DNA of 64,000 bases from Allodiplogaster sudhausi (GCA_945643635.1 CALZFC010000018.1:162001-226000); one strand, 5' to 3'. Counted from the stretch's first letter, positions 12,511-23,840 are shown. The notes: a model not told the origin generated them from the letters alone. Numbers and translations: made by a program.

Positions 12511-15070
12511 TTACATCCTGATGCCGAGGAAGAGTTCGCCGGGCCCTCGAAGATCTCGCTCTGGAAATAAAGACATAGTTAATCACTCATTTCGAAACAC
12601 TATCCATTTTTCCATAGTTATGTAACTCTTATCTCTCTCTCTCTCTCTCTACCTTTACCTGCAAGCAAGAAGGGCTGCTGCTCTCGATCGTCGAGTTGCC
12701 CGAGCCCGCGAAGACCTTGCTCTGCAGAAAAAGGCCATTGTTAATCTACTCTCTTCGCAACACCTTCACTTTCAATGAGTTCACAATAATTATCTCTCTC
12801 TCTTTCCTCTCTCTTCCATCTCTCTCTCTCTCTCTCTGTTTACCTGTGAGCAAGAAGGGCTGGGCTGCTCCTCCTTCTGTCGATTCGTCCTTAAGGTTGG
12901 AGCAGAGAGCATCGATGATCTCGAACTCCTGAAGACAATGGAAAGTTCTTATGGGTTTCTTCACATCCTATCAATGTTTTCGTGAACAACGTTATAATGC
13001 ATTTACAAATATTATCACAAAAAATCATTCATTACTTGTTTCTTTTATCAAGATATCGGCTAATTAAACGATAGAAAAATAACACACGCTATTTACACAC
13101 ACACTACACGCTACGAGCAACTGATCGAAGTAACAATCAGAAATATGGTAAAACATAAATACCTTGATGGGGAGAGAGTTGAGGAAGATCTCCTCAAGTG
13201 TCGCGATCTTCCTGTCCTTGACAAGACGGCCGAGCTTCGTCCCAGGCATCCATTCCTTGTCGCCTTCCTTCCCTCCACGGCCTCCACTGGAATAAGATGA
13301 AATAAGCATGGTAGAGACTAATGGGTCCTTTTATTACTAGCCTTCCGACATAACAAACTACCATTTATAATTGAAGGGGACTCACCGGGAGTGGTTGGAG
13401 AGGTCCAGCGGTGGACGAAGAAGCGGGAATAGCAGCAGAGAGGGGAGGAGAGCCGCTCTCCTTTCTCTCTCTCTCTCTCTCTATTCGAACCTTTTGGGGA
13501 AGTCGTAGGCGGCAGAAGCAGTACATCCGCCGCCGCTACGGAGAGTGGTCACCTTCAAAACGAAGGATATACATATGCATGTGTTACGATATTTTCTATA
13601 AAGGGCAAAAAGAGTACTGTAACATTACATACCATATCAGATGCATGCCGAGCGAACGTCGACAGTTCAAAAATTGAACTGTCTCTGCAAAGTAAATGAT
13701 TAGCAAACAGTATAATTGAGGTTTCAAACCTCAATATCATTATAAACACAAATTTTGAATGAGACAATCGTTTTATCATCCATGATTGCTCATCGGAGAA
13801 ACGGGGATGAAGAGAACGGGGGAGGAGAACGGGGAGGAGATGGGAAACATTAAAACTCACAAACAAACTCAACAACGATTAGCACGAAACAATTAACAGA
13901 GTAACATAACAACAAGATTAGCACCACAACCTGAGAACGTAGACTTCAGCCGTATATTGAATTATAATGCGTTCTTTAAATAGCTATATTTCTAGTATTC
14001 CTCTACTCTCAACATAGTTCTATATGTAATAAATTACTAGCAATTTACCTAAGTGAACAATCAATTTTCTACCATCAACATTTAATTGCGTCTATTAAAA
14101 GAATTTTGGCAGTTCACCATGACAATCTTACTGACATGGACATAGATTGGTTGTTGTAGAGAAGCGTGTGCGGGTGCGATTCGAGCAAGATCGGAGAAAG
14201 GAGGAGGAGGAGGAGAAGGGGTTGTGGAGTGCTGATTTGAAGAGGCAGAGGAGGAAGACGACGCGGAAGACCCAGCAGAAGAAGCGGGTCGAGTCTTGGC
14301 CTTGAGTCTGAAATCAATGTAACTTTTTAACGAGCGTTTACTTTGTCATTTTATAAAACGCTAACCGGGGTAATCTAAATGAAATGAACTGACCGCCTAT
14401 TCTTCACGTATCGTTTTCTTCGTTCCTTCTTCGCCAAGGACGAGCGTGAAATTGGCCTGAAATATTAAGTCATCACTAACTTTCACCTTTAAAAACGGTT
14501 TCTCTCTCTACCTAACCGAGAATTAGAAGGAGAGACCGTCTGGTTGTCATCTGCGGCCGGACTCTGGGCGATAGCAGCGGGGAGAGCGGGAGCAATGGAG
14601 AGAGGGATAATTTCACTAAACAAAATTAATAGATAAAATACACCAAAATATCCTATTATTTTTTCACTGAAAGGAAAAAATCAATAGTAACTGCAAATAT
14701 ACCATGGTTTTTTTTTCTTTAACTAACTGGGAGGAGTTGAAGTCAGAGGAGAGAGGAGGCGATTCGTCGGTGTCTGCAGCGGCTGTATGATCGGAGGGAG
14801 CAGGGAGAGTGTCTCTGAACAATATTAATCGATGAAGATACTAAAGGTATCCGTTTATTCCTATTTAATTTCTATTTTAAACCCATACCTGCGGGAGAAG
14901 TAGCTGCCTCGGCCACGGCCACCTGGTATTTCCACGCGAAGGCCTGAGCTGGTGAAGGTAGTGGTGTTGGAGCGAGTGAAGCTTCGCGGGGAGTAGTAGT
15001 AGTCGCGCCCCCTGGACGAACGACCGGAGTGAGTCTTGTTGATGTGCCCTCTTGGTCTGCTGCCTGACAT
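12511..15070 (-). CDS. Spliced cargo gene with captured RPS2 (uS5) exons
   Basis: Proposed first exon is 15,070 to about 14,888, starting at an ATG and rich in Arg, Gly, Ser and Tyr, followed by small Ser/Pro/Ala-rich segments (about 14,720-14,815, 14,520-14,600, 14,130-14,310 and 13,386-13,465). Two exons then match ribosomal protein S2/uS5. Exon 13,286-13,163 holds [15 protein letters not shown] and continues to the LPIK motif. Exon 12,928-12,844 joins in phase 0 and holds [15 protein letters not shown]. After that the match stops, and two short related exons (about 12,730-12,660 and 12,560-12,511) end at a TAA at 12,513-12,511. The RNA-binding core of uS5 is absent, so this cannot be a working ribosomal protein. 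Its position between the inverted repeats indicates host exons captured by a transposon. The uS5 exons are certain. The joins of the low-complexity upstream exons are not. Confidence 0.65.
12844..12928 (-). pseudogene. RPS2/uS5-derived exon B
   Basis: An 85-bp exon with acceptor TCTTCAG and donor GTAAAC. It joins exon A in phase 0 to give LPIK-EFEIID, exactly the order found in ribosomal protein uS5. After LKDE it diverges into a short Gly/Ala/Gln-rich tail ending QPFLLT, and the next exon ends in the similar QPFLLA. Confidence 0.75.
13163..13286 (-). pseudogene. RPS2/uS5-derived exon A
   Basis: A 124-bp exon with acceptor TTCCAG and donor GTATTT on the - strand. It encodes about 41 residues closely similar to the conserved uS5 segment that follows the Gly/Arg-rich N-terminus, including [15 protein letters not shown] and LEEIF..SLPIK. 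It is described as a captured fragment and not as the host gene because it lies within the Harbinger inverted repeats and the remainder of uS5 is missing. Confidence 0.8.
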
Positions 15071-15323
15071 TGTCTAAAAGAAGGAAGTTTCACGTCAATA
15101 ATTACTCTTTTTGAATAATTTTATTTGTATAATAGGAATTAAATATGTAGTTTTTCAGTAAATAGAAATAAATTTTTTGAAGCATATTTAAATGATATGC
15201 TTTAAAAGTAAATAAATAAGTATATATAAGGATGGTGAACTGACAAGTTAAGTGCTTAAGAGTGCTTAAATTGCATTTTATAAAGAATTACTAAACCAAG
15301 TTTCAACCACACGAGCAACACGC

Positions 15324-18300
15324 TTATTGGGAGCGTCGCAGAGCAAGGTTCCGATTAGCAAGCTCAACAACGACCCGCTCAAGCAGTTTCTCCGATCTGT
15401 GGGCATACTTGTATTGGCCATTCATGGCCTTCACGGAACCATGGAGATGTTTGCCTCACGGCGCTTCTGCGATTCGATGTCGGCCCGAAGCCCTCTGAAC
15501 TTTTGCTCGTCCTGGGAGAGATTTGCAAGCGTTCGTTCCTCCACTCCGTCGGCACGGGGCAGTTGACTCTGTGAAATCCGGCAAAAGTAGCACGGATACT
15601 CAGCAGCAGCGCCACGAACTCCACAGATGCATGGAAGAGCCGACCCGTCGCCGCCCAGAAATGTGCGGACCTTGCGGTTCACGCCATCCACCACGACATC
15701 CTCGAGGGCGTCAACCTCATCAAAGATTGGCTTGAAAACCCGCTCACAGTTTTCGTAAGACTCGTCTCCCGTGTGGAAGCTGAGTGCAAACGCACTGTTG
15801 GGCGAGTTCGCTTCACCAGCATTGATGATGGACACACACAATTTCGAGAGACCCTGACCCTTGTCCAACGCGATGCCAATCCACAACTCGTCCTGGTGTT
15901 CATCGGGCAGCGTCACTTCAGACATGGGCAACTGGGATGTCAAGTGGTCGAGGAGGTCAGCGACACTGCGTACGCTGACCACTTCGCAAGGCTCCTCTGG
16001 TTCCCCGCTCTTCACACGAAGTGGCATGACTTTGGTGCAGTACAAGCCACTAAGCGTTTGGAGCGACTTCCTATCGGCTGCGAAAACTGCATGAGCAGAT
16101 TCCGGTTGGCATCCGCAGAGACGAAGCAGCTCGTTCACTGTGATTACACAACGAGTACTCAGTCTGTGCTTCTTTGCGGCTGCCAGTTGGACGGCGGCGG
16201 ATGCAACGCCAAAGAAGGAAACCTTGGGGTGGAGGCGTGCGAACAGCGAGAGAAAAAGCGACCTTGTTTGGTCACTTTTCAACCCTCGAGACCGCGCACC
16301 ACCCAGAGCCTTGCGAACAATCTCCGCAAGAAGAGACTCGCGTTGATTGCGCTTGGATCGCGACAGGAGGATGTACGGTTTCCTGAACCTCCAGTTCGCT
16401 CTTCCACGTACAACGTTCGAGTTCCTAGCGCGGACATGCTTCTCAACGAGGGACCGCTTAAGCAGTTCAACCTGTTCAATGTGGGACCGCTTTTGCAGTG
16501 CGACCTCGTCACGAAGCTTGGCAACAAGTGCGTATGCACGATCACGCTCGAGCCGAATGTCGAAGACTGCCTTGTCCGCTTTTTCATCAGCTGCTGCAAG
16601 CCACGTCTTCTGCTTGTCGATGAGGAGTAGTTGCTCCTTAGTCAGCTCCTTCTCCCGATCCACAATTGCTTGCAAGCGCGAAACGTGCTCATTCGCCTTC
16701 TTGGCAACACGCTGATGGCTTTCCGACATTCTGTTCGATCGCTTAAGATCGTCTTGCAATCGACGAATACGCTCATGTGCCTCGTTAAGATCTGATCTTA
16801 GAGCAACAGTTGTTGCATCTGCCTTCAAGAACTCAGATCTCAAGCGACCGACTTCCTGGCGCAACTGCTCTCGTTCAGACGTAAGCAGTTGGCATTCAGT
16901 CTGAGCTTCGCACAGCTCACGGGTCAGTTGGCCCACACGTGTACAGCCGGCGCCTGTGCATGGCACAACAACACCACCTACATTCGGCTGCCCGGATTCT
17001 ACCGGTCGCATTCGAGAGGCTACTGTTCTCACACCAGGCCCACGCATCGATCTGTACACCCCTCTACCCGTGTGGGGGACACCTCTACTGAGAGGGGGTT
17101 GTCGGACCCATCTAACACCAACAGTGCCATCGTCCCTCCTGAAGGCCTCCATGCTCTAGGAAAAAAATAAAAGTTCATCTAATCCAGCCTATGTTCCCAC
17201 AATAGGAAGGGTTTTAACTGTTTAAATTTGGAAGAAAAAATTGCAGATGACAAAAGTTGACAGACAATTTTTTTTACTATTTGATCGATGTCAGCCATCA
17301 GTGAAGAAAAAATTATATAATAATAACAATAAAACGTTTTCTTTTGACAGAAAAAAAATTTGATAAAATTTGACAGACCACATTTCCTCTAAAGATAAAT
17401 CCCTTGAAATGTTTTCGTCTCAAAAAAGAAAGCATGCATGAATTTTTTTCAACTATTAAAAACTTGTGTCAAAATCTAAAAGAAGTACCTTGTCTGTTTG
17501 GTAGTCTGCGGGACGGTTGTGCGAGAAGGTTGTGGAGTAGAAGGTGATGGTGAAGGTGATGCAGGAAGGCGGTGCGGGAAAGTGTCGCTGCTCGGGTTGA
17601 TACTGAACCTGAATAGGGTGAAATGGTTGTGGTTCGAATGCAGGATTAGCATAAATGCTGAACTATAAAGGAAAAAATAAAGGATAAAGAATAAAGGATA
17701 AAGAAAAAGATTATGGACACTAAGAAAAACTGTATTCTTTTCATATTCAAAAGAATGATAAGGCAACCTTTTAATAAATGTCGTTTATAAAGATTGTTTG
17801 AAATGTTTTAGTCTCAATAAGAAAGAGTGCATTAATATCGGTCGTAAACAAAAATCATTCATAAAATGACCGATCAATCAATAAATACGCTTGTTATAAT
17901 AAAAATTAAAGAACAACTATCTCGCCTGTTGTTGTTGAACAGTTGACGGCGCTCTTGCTGAGTGTTGCTGCTTGGCTGGAGCCTCCTCACGAGTAGGGTT
18001 GCTTCGGGGCCTGAAAGAGATGGAATGGAGGTGGTTCAGTTATACTGCCTTTAGCACAATCGCTGAACAGTATAAGGAAAACGTTGAAAAGAAGAATGAA
18101 CAACGTTGAAGAAAAAAATAAGAATGAAACCGCAAGAACGCAAAATAGAAGGAACCTTAATAAAAATAAATATGCAAGCTGAACATGAATGCATCACGAA
18201 AAATGCAGTTGATAACTGGCCTGTTCTCTGTTCAATGAATTGGACTGAATATTCAATCGTCAGCACTTGAGCGAAGATGCGCAGAATTCATTCGTCAGCA

Positions 18301-18620
18301 CGTGAGAGAAGATCAACAAATTCTCAATGCAAATTCATTAAAAAAACATCTTCGACTAAATTAAGATTCAAAATTTTTAACGAGCAATAATAGAACTCGC
18401 TAAACCTTTCTGAGGAGACTCTGCCCACCAATCCCAGCAGCCAGACACAACTTGAGTATTCTCAATGCAAGTTCATTAGAAAAACGTCTTCGTCAATACC
18501 AAGCAATACAAAACAATTCCCAAACAATATGAACTTTTCGCTAACCGTTTCTGACGAACGCGCCAGCCTCCACGGACGAGAGGAAGCTGACCAGCAGCCT
18601 CAGAGAGGCCTTGAGACCAC
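15324..18620 (-). CDS. Coiled-coil protein with GGD..CxxC region (transposon cargo)
   Basis: The main exon is an open frame of 573 codons (17,152-15,431) whose ATG lies 3 bp after an acceptor-like CCTAG. Upstream candidate exons at about 17,600-17,490 (Pro/Ser-rich), 18,015-17,930 (Gln/Arg-rich) and 18,620-18,550 may belong to it. Residues about 75-240 are Glu/Leu/Lys/Arg-rich heptad-like coiled coil. A basic stretch follows. The last third has LWIGIALDKGQGLSKLC, then TGDESYENC, and FLGGDGSALPCICGV ahead of YPCYFCR. From memory, this resembles a group of uncharacterised, transposon-like animal proteins with a GGD..GA..CxxC signature. I cannot name the family. A continuation in another frame (SVKAMNGQYKYAH) reaches a stop at 15,324, which suggests a frameshift or a missed small intron. 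It may be a second recombinase or a nested element. Confidence 0.55.
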
Positions 18621-18660
18621 TTAATGAAAACTGTTACAATTAAATCACTTCGCAAAATAA

Positions 18661-18721
18661 GCAATACAAAATCTGTCGCGCATCAAATTCTCAATACAAA
18701 ATCTGTCGCGCATCAAATTCT
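18661..18721 (+). repeat. Tandem duplication of about 30 bp
   Basis: The block CAATACAAAATCTGTCGCGC and its continuation ATCAAATTCT occurs twice in succession inside the Harbinger element, next to the candidate 5' exons of the coiled-coil gene. Confidence 0.7.
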
Positions 18722-19164
18722 AGCACTTCCCATGGTGTAAACAACCATCGGCATGGTCTTTCCTACAAAATATGCATCTTAAAACAAAGTTAAAACGAAA
18801 TGAACAACAATAAAATGCGCAATCACAACTTAGACGGCTGATGTAATCAGCAAAAGCTTCTCCCCAGCTTCTCCTGTATTTCATTTATTTGAAAAATGCG
18901 TGGTCTTGTTATATGCTTCAATAAAAACTGTAGCTTTGCAAATTTGTAAAACCCACCAGAAATCATGAAATTTTTCACACCAATTGTTAAAATTGCACGG
19001 GACAGATCCTTAAGAAGCAAAGCGCTGTGATAATGCAATTATATTACGATCACAATTCAAATGCTAATTTAGAGTGAATCTTTCATGGTTCCGGACAGTA
19101 CGCCGTTACTTTTACCACAAATACTATATTCGTAATTTGGAGCTGGACGATGAAAGGTAAAAAC

Positions 19165-19192
19165 GGTTATGCCAATGCGTATTGGCATAACC
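19165..19192 (+). repeat. Perfect 12-bp-stem hairpin
   Basis: GGTTATGCCAAT and its exact reverse complement ATTGGCATAACC flank a 4-nt GCGT loop. The hairpin lies about 175 bp inside the right inverted repeat, together with two copies of the TTACCC/GGGTAA palindrome. It probably forms part of the subterminal recognition region of the transposon. Confidence 0.75.
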
Positions 19193-19365
19193 ATTACACA
19201 TGAGGTTGACCGCGTCTCCAAGAATTGCATGCTCTCTCGGCCTGTCCTCGTTACCCAAACATTACACCGCAGCCTTTTCCATGCTATTACCCATGAGGGT
19301 AAAGAATGGTGGCATGCTAGACAGTACGAGAGAGCACGCTCATGCCAGGGATTCAGATAGATTAT

Positions 19366-19423
19366 CCTCATGGGTAACATCCTGAGGATTACCCCTCAAA
19401 ATGCGACACTTTACTACGGCGGC
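19366..19423 (-). repeat. Right terminal inverted repeat
   Basis: Mirror of the left repeat at 10,193-10,250 with one mismatch. Just inside it, between 19,165 and 19,380, lie a 12-bp-stem hairpin and further copies of the TTACCC/GGGTAA palindrome, which are candidate transposase or accessory-protein binding sites. Confidence 0.9.
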
Positions 19424-21759
19424 AGAGTAAAATTTCACAGCAGATGATTTTTTCTTAGAAAAACAAATCTAAACCAAAACATTTTGGTCTGTATAATACT
19501 GAGAAAGTGGCATTATTGTATTGGAAACATGTGATAGCAGTCTGCCTCGAGAAACGGCTCACCTGTCCATGTTCAGGGTGTTGTCTGCTTCCCACAGATT
19601 TGATGGGAGTTAGAATGGTGTTGTTAGTTGATTCTGCTGAACTCTAAGATGACATCTCAGTCTAACAATCCAACCAGAGTGCTTTCGATCTCTTTTCGAG
19701 GGTTCTTTATGGGCACAAATAATTTTGCATAATGGGCCGGTAGACAGATTGCGGAGTGACGCAAAAAAGGCAGCGGGACGTTTTCGCTCGTAAGGAGCGA
19801 TGGCTTTCGTCTTTCTGGCTATGCCGTTCTTATACTTCGAAAACACAGAAACTGCTTCCGATACAGCCCGCCATTTTCTAGCAATAAGACTCTATCTCAA
19901 TTCCCTTTTCAGATATATGTATGTACATATATTTCTTCCTTTGTACATATGTACATATATGTATCTATCTTCTTATCTCAACACGCGTGGAATTTTAGTC
20001 TTGCCTTCTTTTCCCCTCCTTTTTTGCCTCCTTTTTTATCCTTCAAATTTTGCTGAGCTTCAGTGAAAGGCGATTGAATAAAGGAGGGCATTCAGGAAAA
20101 GAACGATTATTCCCTCTTCTGCCCCACTGAATTTCCATTCAACATAATCTGACACATTTACATGCAACTTCTTGCTGAAAGGTGATGTGATCTGAAGTGC
20201 TTCCTTTGCACTTTTCATGTAATTTCATGTCATATCAGGCATTATTTTTTTATTAGTTCCGCTTGTCTTTCTCCTCAATTTGGTTAACATCACATGGTCG
20301 GAGATTAAGTCCTATTTATAAACAGAAACAGATGGTCAAAGAAACGCTTGCTGCCTGAATTCACTCTTTCCCCCGGAAAGAATGGCTGAAAAATGAAAAT
20401 ATGTGAATATATTCATTCTTGTAATCTGTATAGGTACTTCAAAGAGAGCTGGAAGTCGAAAGAAGGAATAGGCCATAAACTTAATGTGTCATGTTCAGAT
20501 ACAAATTTCTCTGTTTTCCTCTCTGCGGAATCTGGGTTTTACTCTCAGTTCATGGCCTACAGGCTATGGTAGAGTGCTTCCATTTAATAGGAAGCCCTGA
20601 TTTTGTGTTTATATAATTCAGGAAGATCTTTTATGTATTACAAACTAAGATTGAAAATTTCTCTACATCAAAAATATGTAGTATACATACATACATATCT
20701 GTACTTCTAGTATGTGCATACGTGCAGAAAACTCCGTTTTGAACGCTTGATTTGCCTTGCCATCCAACGGCTTAAATTTTTCAACCGTTGACTAACCATG
20801 AAGTTTCCGCCCTTGAGATTTGCAGAAATGTGCACTCCACCCCTCCCTTCTGACAAGAATTCATCGTGGTATAAGATCACTGTTTGCGGCCATTCTGATC
20901 CTGCCGCAGAAGGGGAAGGGAATAGAATGCACGCGTAGATAAGCTTCAGCCCTTCTAAGTCTTCGTTGCTCTCCGAACACAAAAATAACAAAATGAAAGC
21001 CAGAATAACATGCATTTAATGTCCACTTCCACCTTCATTATTCGGTTGCTTTCGATAGTCGTCTGCCTAAAAGCCTCAAGTAATTGTTCCCTGATCTATC
21101 TCGAATCCGTTCTCAAGGCAACAGACGTCCGCCCTGTCCCTCTCGTTTGTCTTGCCATCCCTTTTGATCTTCTTTTCATTCCCACCTTGCACCTTAGGGG
21201 GCTTCTCTGCTATTTGAAGGGATTTCTTCTATCTCCCACATTTCATTTCTACCTCTTCTCCTTCCTCCGTTTCCTTTCCGCTTTCCTCCTCTTCTCTGCC
21301 TCTTCAAGCGGCTCTAATAGACTCCCCGAATGTTTCCCTACTTTTAATATGTAAATATTCACTGAGATCATTATGCGATAAAAATACAAATTGTTTAAAA
21401 TATTAAAGAAAATTTCTCTCACATCATTCATTCCGTGAATTTTTTGTTGTAAAAATATTCACCCATTTAATAAACCAGTATAATAAATTCTTCACTGCAA
21501 CAATGGTTGCTTAGGAGGACAAGATTAAACCGGCAAGAGTTAAAGGAGACAATTGGCGCAATTTGTTAAGGCTCCGACATCTTTTGTGCCTCGTGCCTTC
21601 CAGAAATAAGTGTACTTGATGTCTCTGCCAGAAGGGCAACATCTCTTGAACAATGCTTGGCTTCCAAGTGGGCGTAGCCATTCGCGCATCCTTTCTCTTA
21701 TTGAGTATGCTGCCTTTTCAGAGTTGAGTTCTCTCTTTGCTTGGAGCCAAGAAGAGAAG
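19424..21759. other. Intergenic, no gene recognised
   Basis: AT-rich sequence flanking the transposon. Alternating short TATG/CATA stretches occur near 19,910-19,970 and 20,670-20,700. Open frames exist, such as the + frame at 21,010-21,354, but they have no recognisable domain or splice context. Confidence 0.5.
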
Positions 21760-21963
21760 ATGAGTTCCTCCAGGACGAGTTCCCTTCTCCTCATCTCCAT
21801 CCTTCTCTTTGCTCTCTCCATTCACGCGAGGCCACGAGACTTCGAAAGGTTCTCTGCTAAGCAAAACACGACTGAGTCATCCTTTCTTCCTTTGTCACCT
21901 TTCTATGTCCCCGTCGAGTCTTTATCTTTCTCAGAATCTCTGTCCTTCTCTCCTAATGTTTAA
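21760..21963 (+). CDS. Candidate small secreted protein
   Basis: A 67-codon frame starting at ATG 21,760. The first about 22 residues look like a signal peptide: a polar start, then a Leu/Ile/Ser hydrophobic core ending ALSIHA. The mature part is Ser/Phe-rich, has no cysteine, and begins RPRDFERF. A second short open segment at 22,094-22,195 (MSYREPRGSLGAGRAA and onward, rich in Arg and Gly) could be a following exon. No family is recognised. It could be a neuropeptide-like or secreted precursor, or a chance frame. Confidence 0.35.
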   Translation: MSSSRTSSLLLISILLFALSIHARPRDFERFSAKQNTTESSFLPLSPFYVPVESLSFSESLSFSPNV

Positions 21964-22199
21964 TGACGTGAAATAGCAGCTTCGCACTCTCGGGTCACTC
22001 CCAAGTTGTGTGCATAGAATGTGTTCATTTAGTGCCCTGGAAGACGTGGACTTCTCTGGTGCTCCTCCCTCTCTCTCCCTAAAACGTGCCGCAATGAGCT
22101 ACCGCGAGCCACGTGGCAGCCTGGGCGCGGGCCGCGCTGCAGTCCGCGGCCCACTCGTTGTGATCGACGGACGAGTCTACCGTATGACGAAGTGAATCT

Positions 22200-22829
22200 G
22201 TTCCCCTCCTTCTCTCTCTCTCTTTCTCTCTTTCTCTCTCTCTCTCTCTTAATCTTTTCCCTCTAGTCATAATCCAATTTTATTCTTCAAGAACATTGGA
22301 TTAGCATATGCACTGTCTGTTTAAATGATGACATAGTCTTCTGAAGAGAGGATTCGGTTGATAAAAGGCATTTCTGTTGTGTGATCAGAAGCTCGTTCTT
22401 TTGGTGGCAGACCAGCCACTGTTTGGGGGCAGAGGCAATGAATGACACATTCAACATTCACGACACCCCCAGTGACAAATGAGATGGCTGATGATGAAAC
22501 CGGAGTAGAAAGAGAAAGAGAGAGAGAGAGAGAGTGAGTGAGTGAGAGAGTGAGAGAGAAAGTGAGAAAGAGAGTGAGAAAGAGAGTGAGAGAGATAACA
22601 AGAGAGATAGAGAGAGGGAGAGAAAAAGGGCAAGACCGACAGGAAATCTACTATATTTGATGATGATGCAGATGAACAAACAAGGGAGCAAGAAGTGGCG
22701 ATGACCACGTAAAGAAGTAAACTCCCTTGCTGAAGGGAAGAGAACGGGAGGCGAGTTCACACAGTGACTCTTTTACTCTCCTTTCAAAGTTTTCTCTTTT
22801 TGCCCTCTCTCCTCTCTCCCTATCTCTTT

Positions 22830-22877
<48 letters not shown>

Positions 22878-23087
22878 ACTCTGCCACTGCTTACGCGGTG
22901 GAATGATGACGCGGCGAAGGTTGCGGCCATTGTCTTGAGTGCCTTCCGCCTTTTTTTCAAGATTTCGGGAGATACTGAGAAAGAGAGAGAAAAGGAAGGT
23001 GACTTGGAAATGTCCGTGATTGCGACAACATCGTCCCTCTCGGTGGCTTCTCTCGCGTGTAGCTGACTCAACGGGATCCCATCTACC

Positions 23088-23128
<41 letters not shown>

Positions 23129-23420
23129 CTCTCTCTCTTTCTCTTTCTCTTTCTCTTCCATGACCAAAAGAGGGCGCACGCCCGCTGGGGCTAATCTAAA
23201 ACAATGGCATTCGCTCTCTGCCCTCATGTTGAATCATGTCACTTGACTACGATACATCTGTGTGTTTCACTAACTTTCTCTCTCCTTCTCTCTCTCTTTC
23301 TCTCTCCTATCTCTCTCCTTTTCTCTCTCTCATTATTTTCTCTCTCTCTTGTTTTTTCTCTTTCTCTCTCTCTCATTTTTTCTCTTTCTCATCCCACTCT
23401 GATATCGTGTGTCGCTGTCC
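22200..23420. repeat. Cluster of GA and CT arrays
   Basis: Arrays of opposite polarity alternate: CT at about 22,210-22,250, GA at 22,505-22,620, and CT at 22,838-22,875, 23,092-23,156 and 23,275-23,395. Frames over these arrays are low-complexity and are not annotated as genes. Confidence 0.8.
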
Positions 23421-23689
23421 TCTCTGGTGCGCCTTGGTGGCGGCGACAGTCCTGGTAGAAGCTGCTCTGCCTTTTCGTTCTTCTTCTTTCTTCCTCCTTC
23501 ATTTCTTCTCTCTGCACTTCCTTTCTAGCCAAGACTAATCAGAATAGTTGACTCCCTAATGCGGAATCAGTCGCCCGCAACGGAAAGTTTCATAATTTAT
23601 GGTGTTTCATATCAAATTATTTGTATTCTTTCTTGCACAGAGCTGAATATTTCAGTAACTGCTTCTTGCATATCTTTGTGACAGATTAA

Positions 23690-23840
23690 TGCTCTTTATC
23701 TCACTTTCTCTCTCCCTCTTTATCTCACTTTCTCTCTCCCTCTTTATCTCACTTTCTCTCTCCCTCTTTATCTCACTTTCTCTCTCCCTCTTTATCTCAC
23801 TTTCTCTCTACCTTTTTTTATCTCACTTTCTCTCTATCGC
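23690..23840 (+). repeat. 24-bp tandem repeat
   Basis: CTCTTTATCTCACTTTCTCT plus CTCC repeats about five times with a 24-bp period and then decays. It is a higher-order form of the CT microsatellite. Confidence 0.8.

Larger units (their letters stand above)
10193..19423. mobile_element. PIF/Harbinger-like DNA transposon with cargo genes
   Basis: A 9,231-bp unit bounded by 58-bp terminal inverted repeats (10,193-10,250 and 19,366-19,423) that match at all but one position, both starting GCCGCCGTAGTAAAGTGTCG. Inside are a HARBI1-type DDE transposase on + and, convergent with it, a Myb/SANT-like gene on -. This pair is the standard coding set of PIF/Harbinger elements. Two further - strand genes occupy 12,511-18,600. 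The subterminal motif TTACCCATGAGGGTAA occurs at both ends. I could not find a convincing 3-bp target-site duplication: the flanks are GCA on the left and AGA on the right. Either the exact ends lie slightly elsewhere or the duplication has decayed. The near-identity of the repeats suggests a fairly recent insertion. Confidence 0.85.

Noticed and set aside
13163..13286. Intact host RPS2 gene
   Set aside because: Only the N-terminal conserved segment is present. The uS5 core and C-terminus are missing and the locus lies between transposon inverted repeats.
15773..16630. 285-codon + strand open frame inside the Harbinger element
   Set aside because: It is the antisense shadow of the 573-codon coiled-coil exon, which has the better composition and recognisable motifs.
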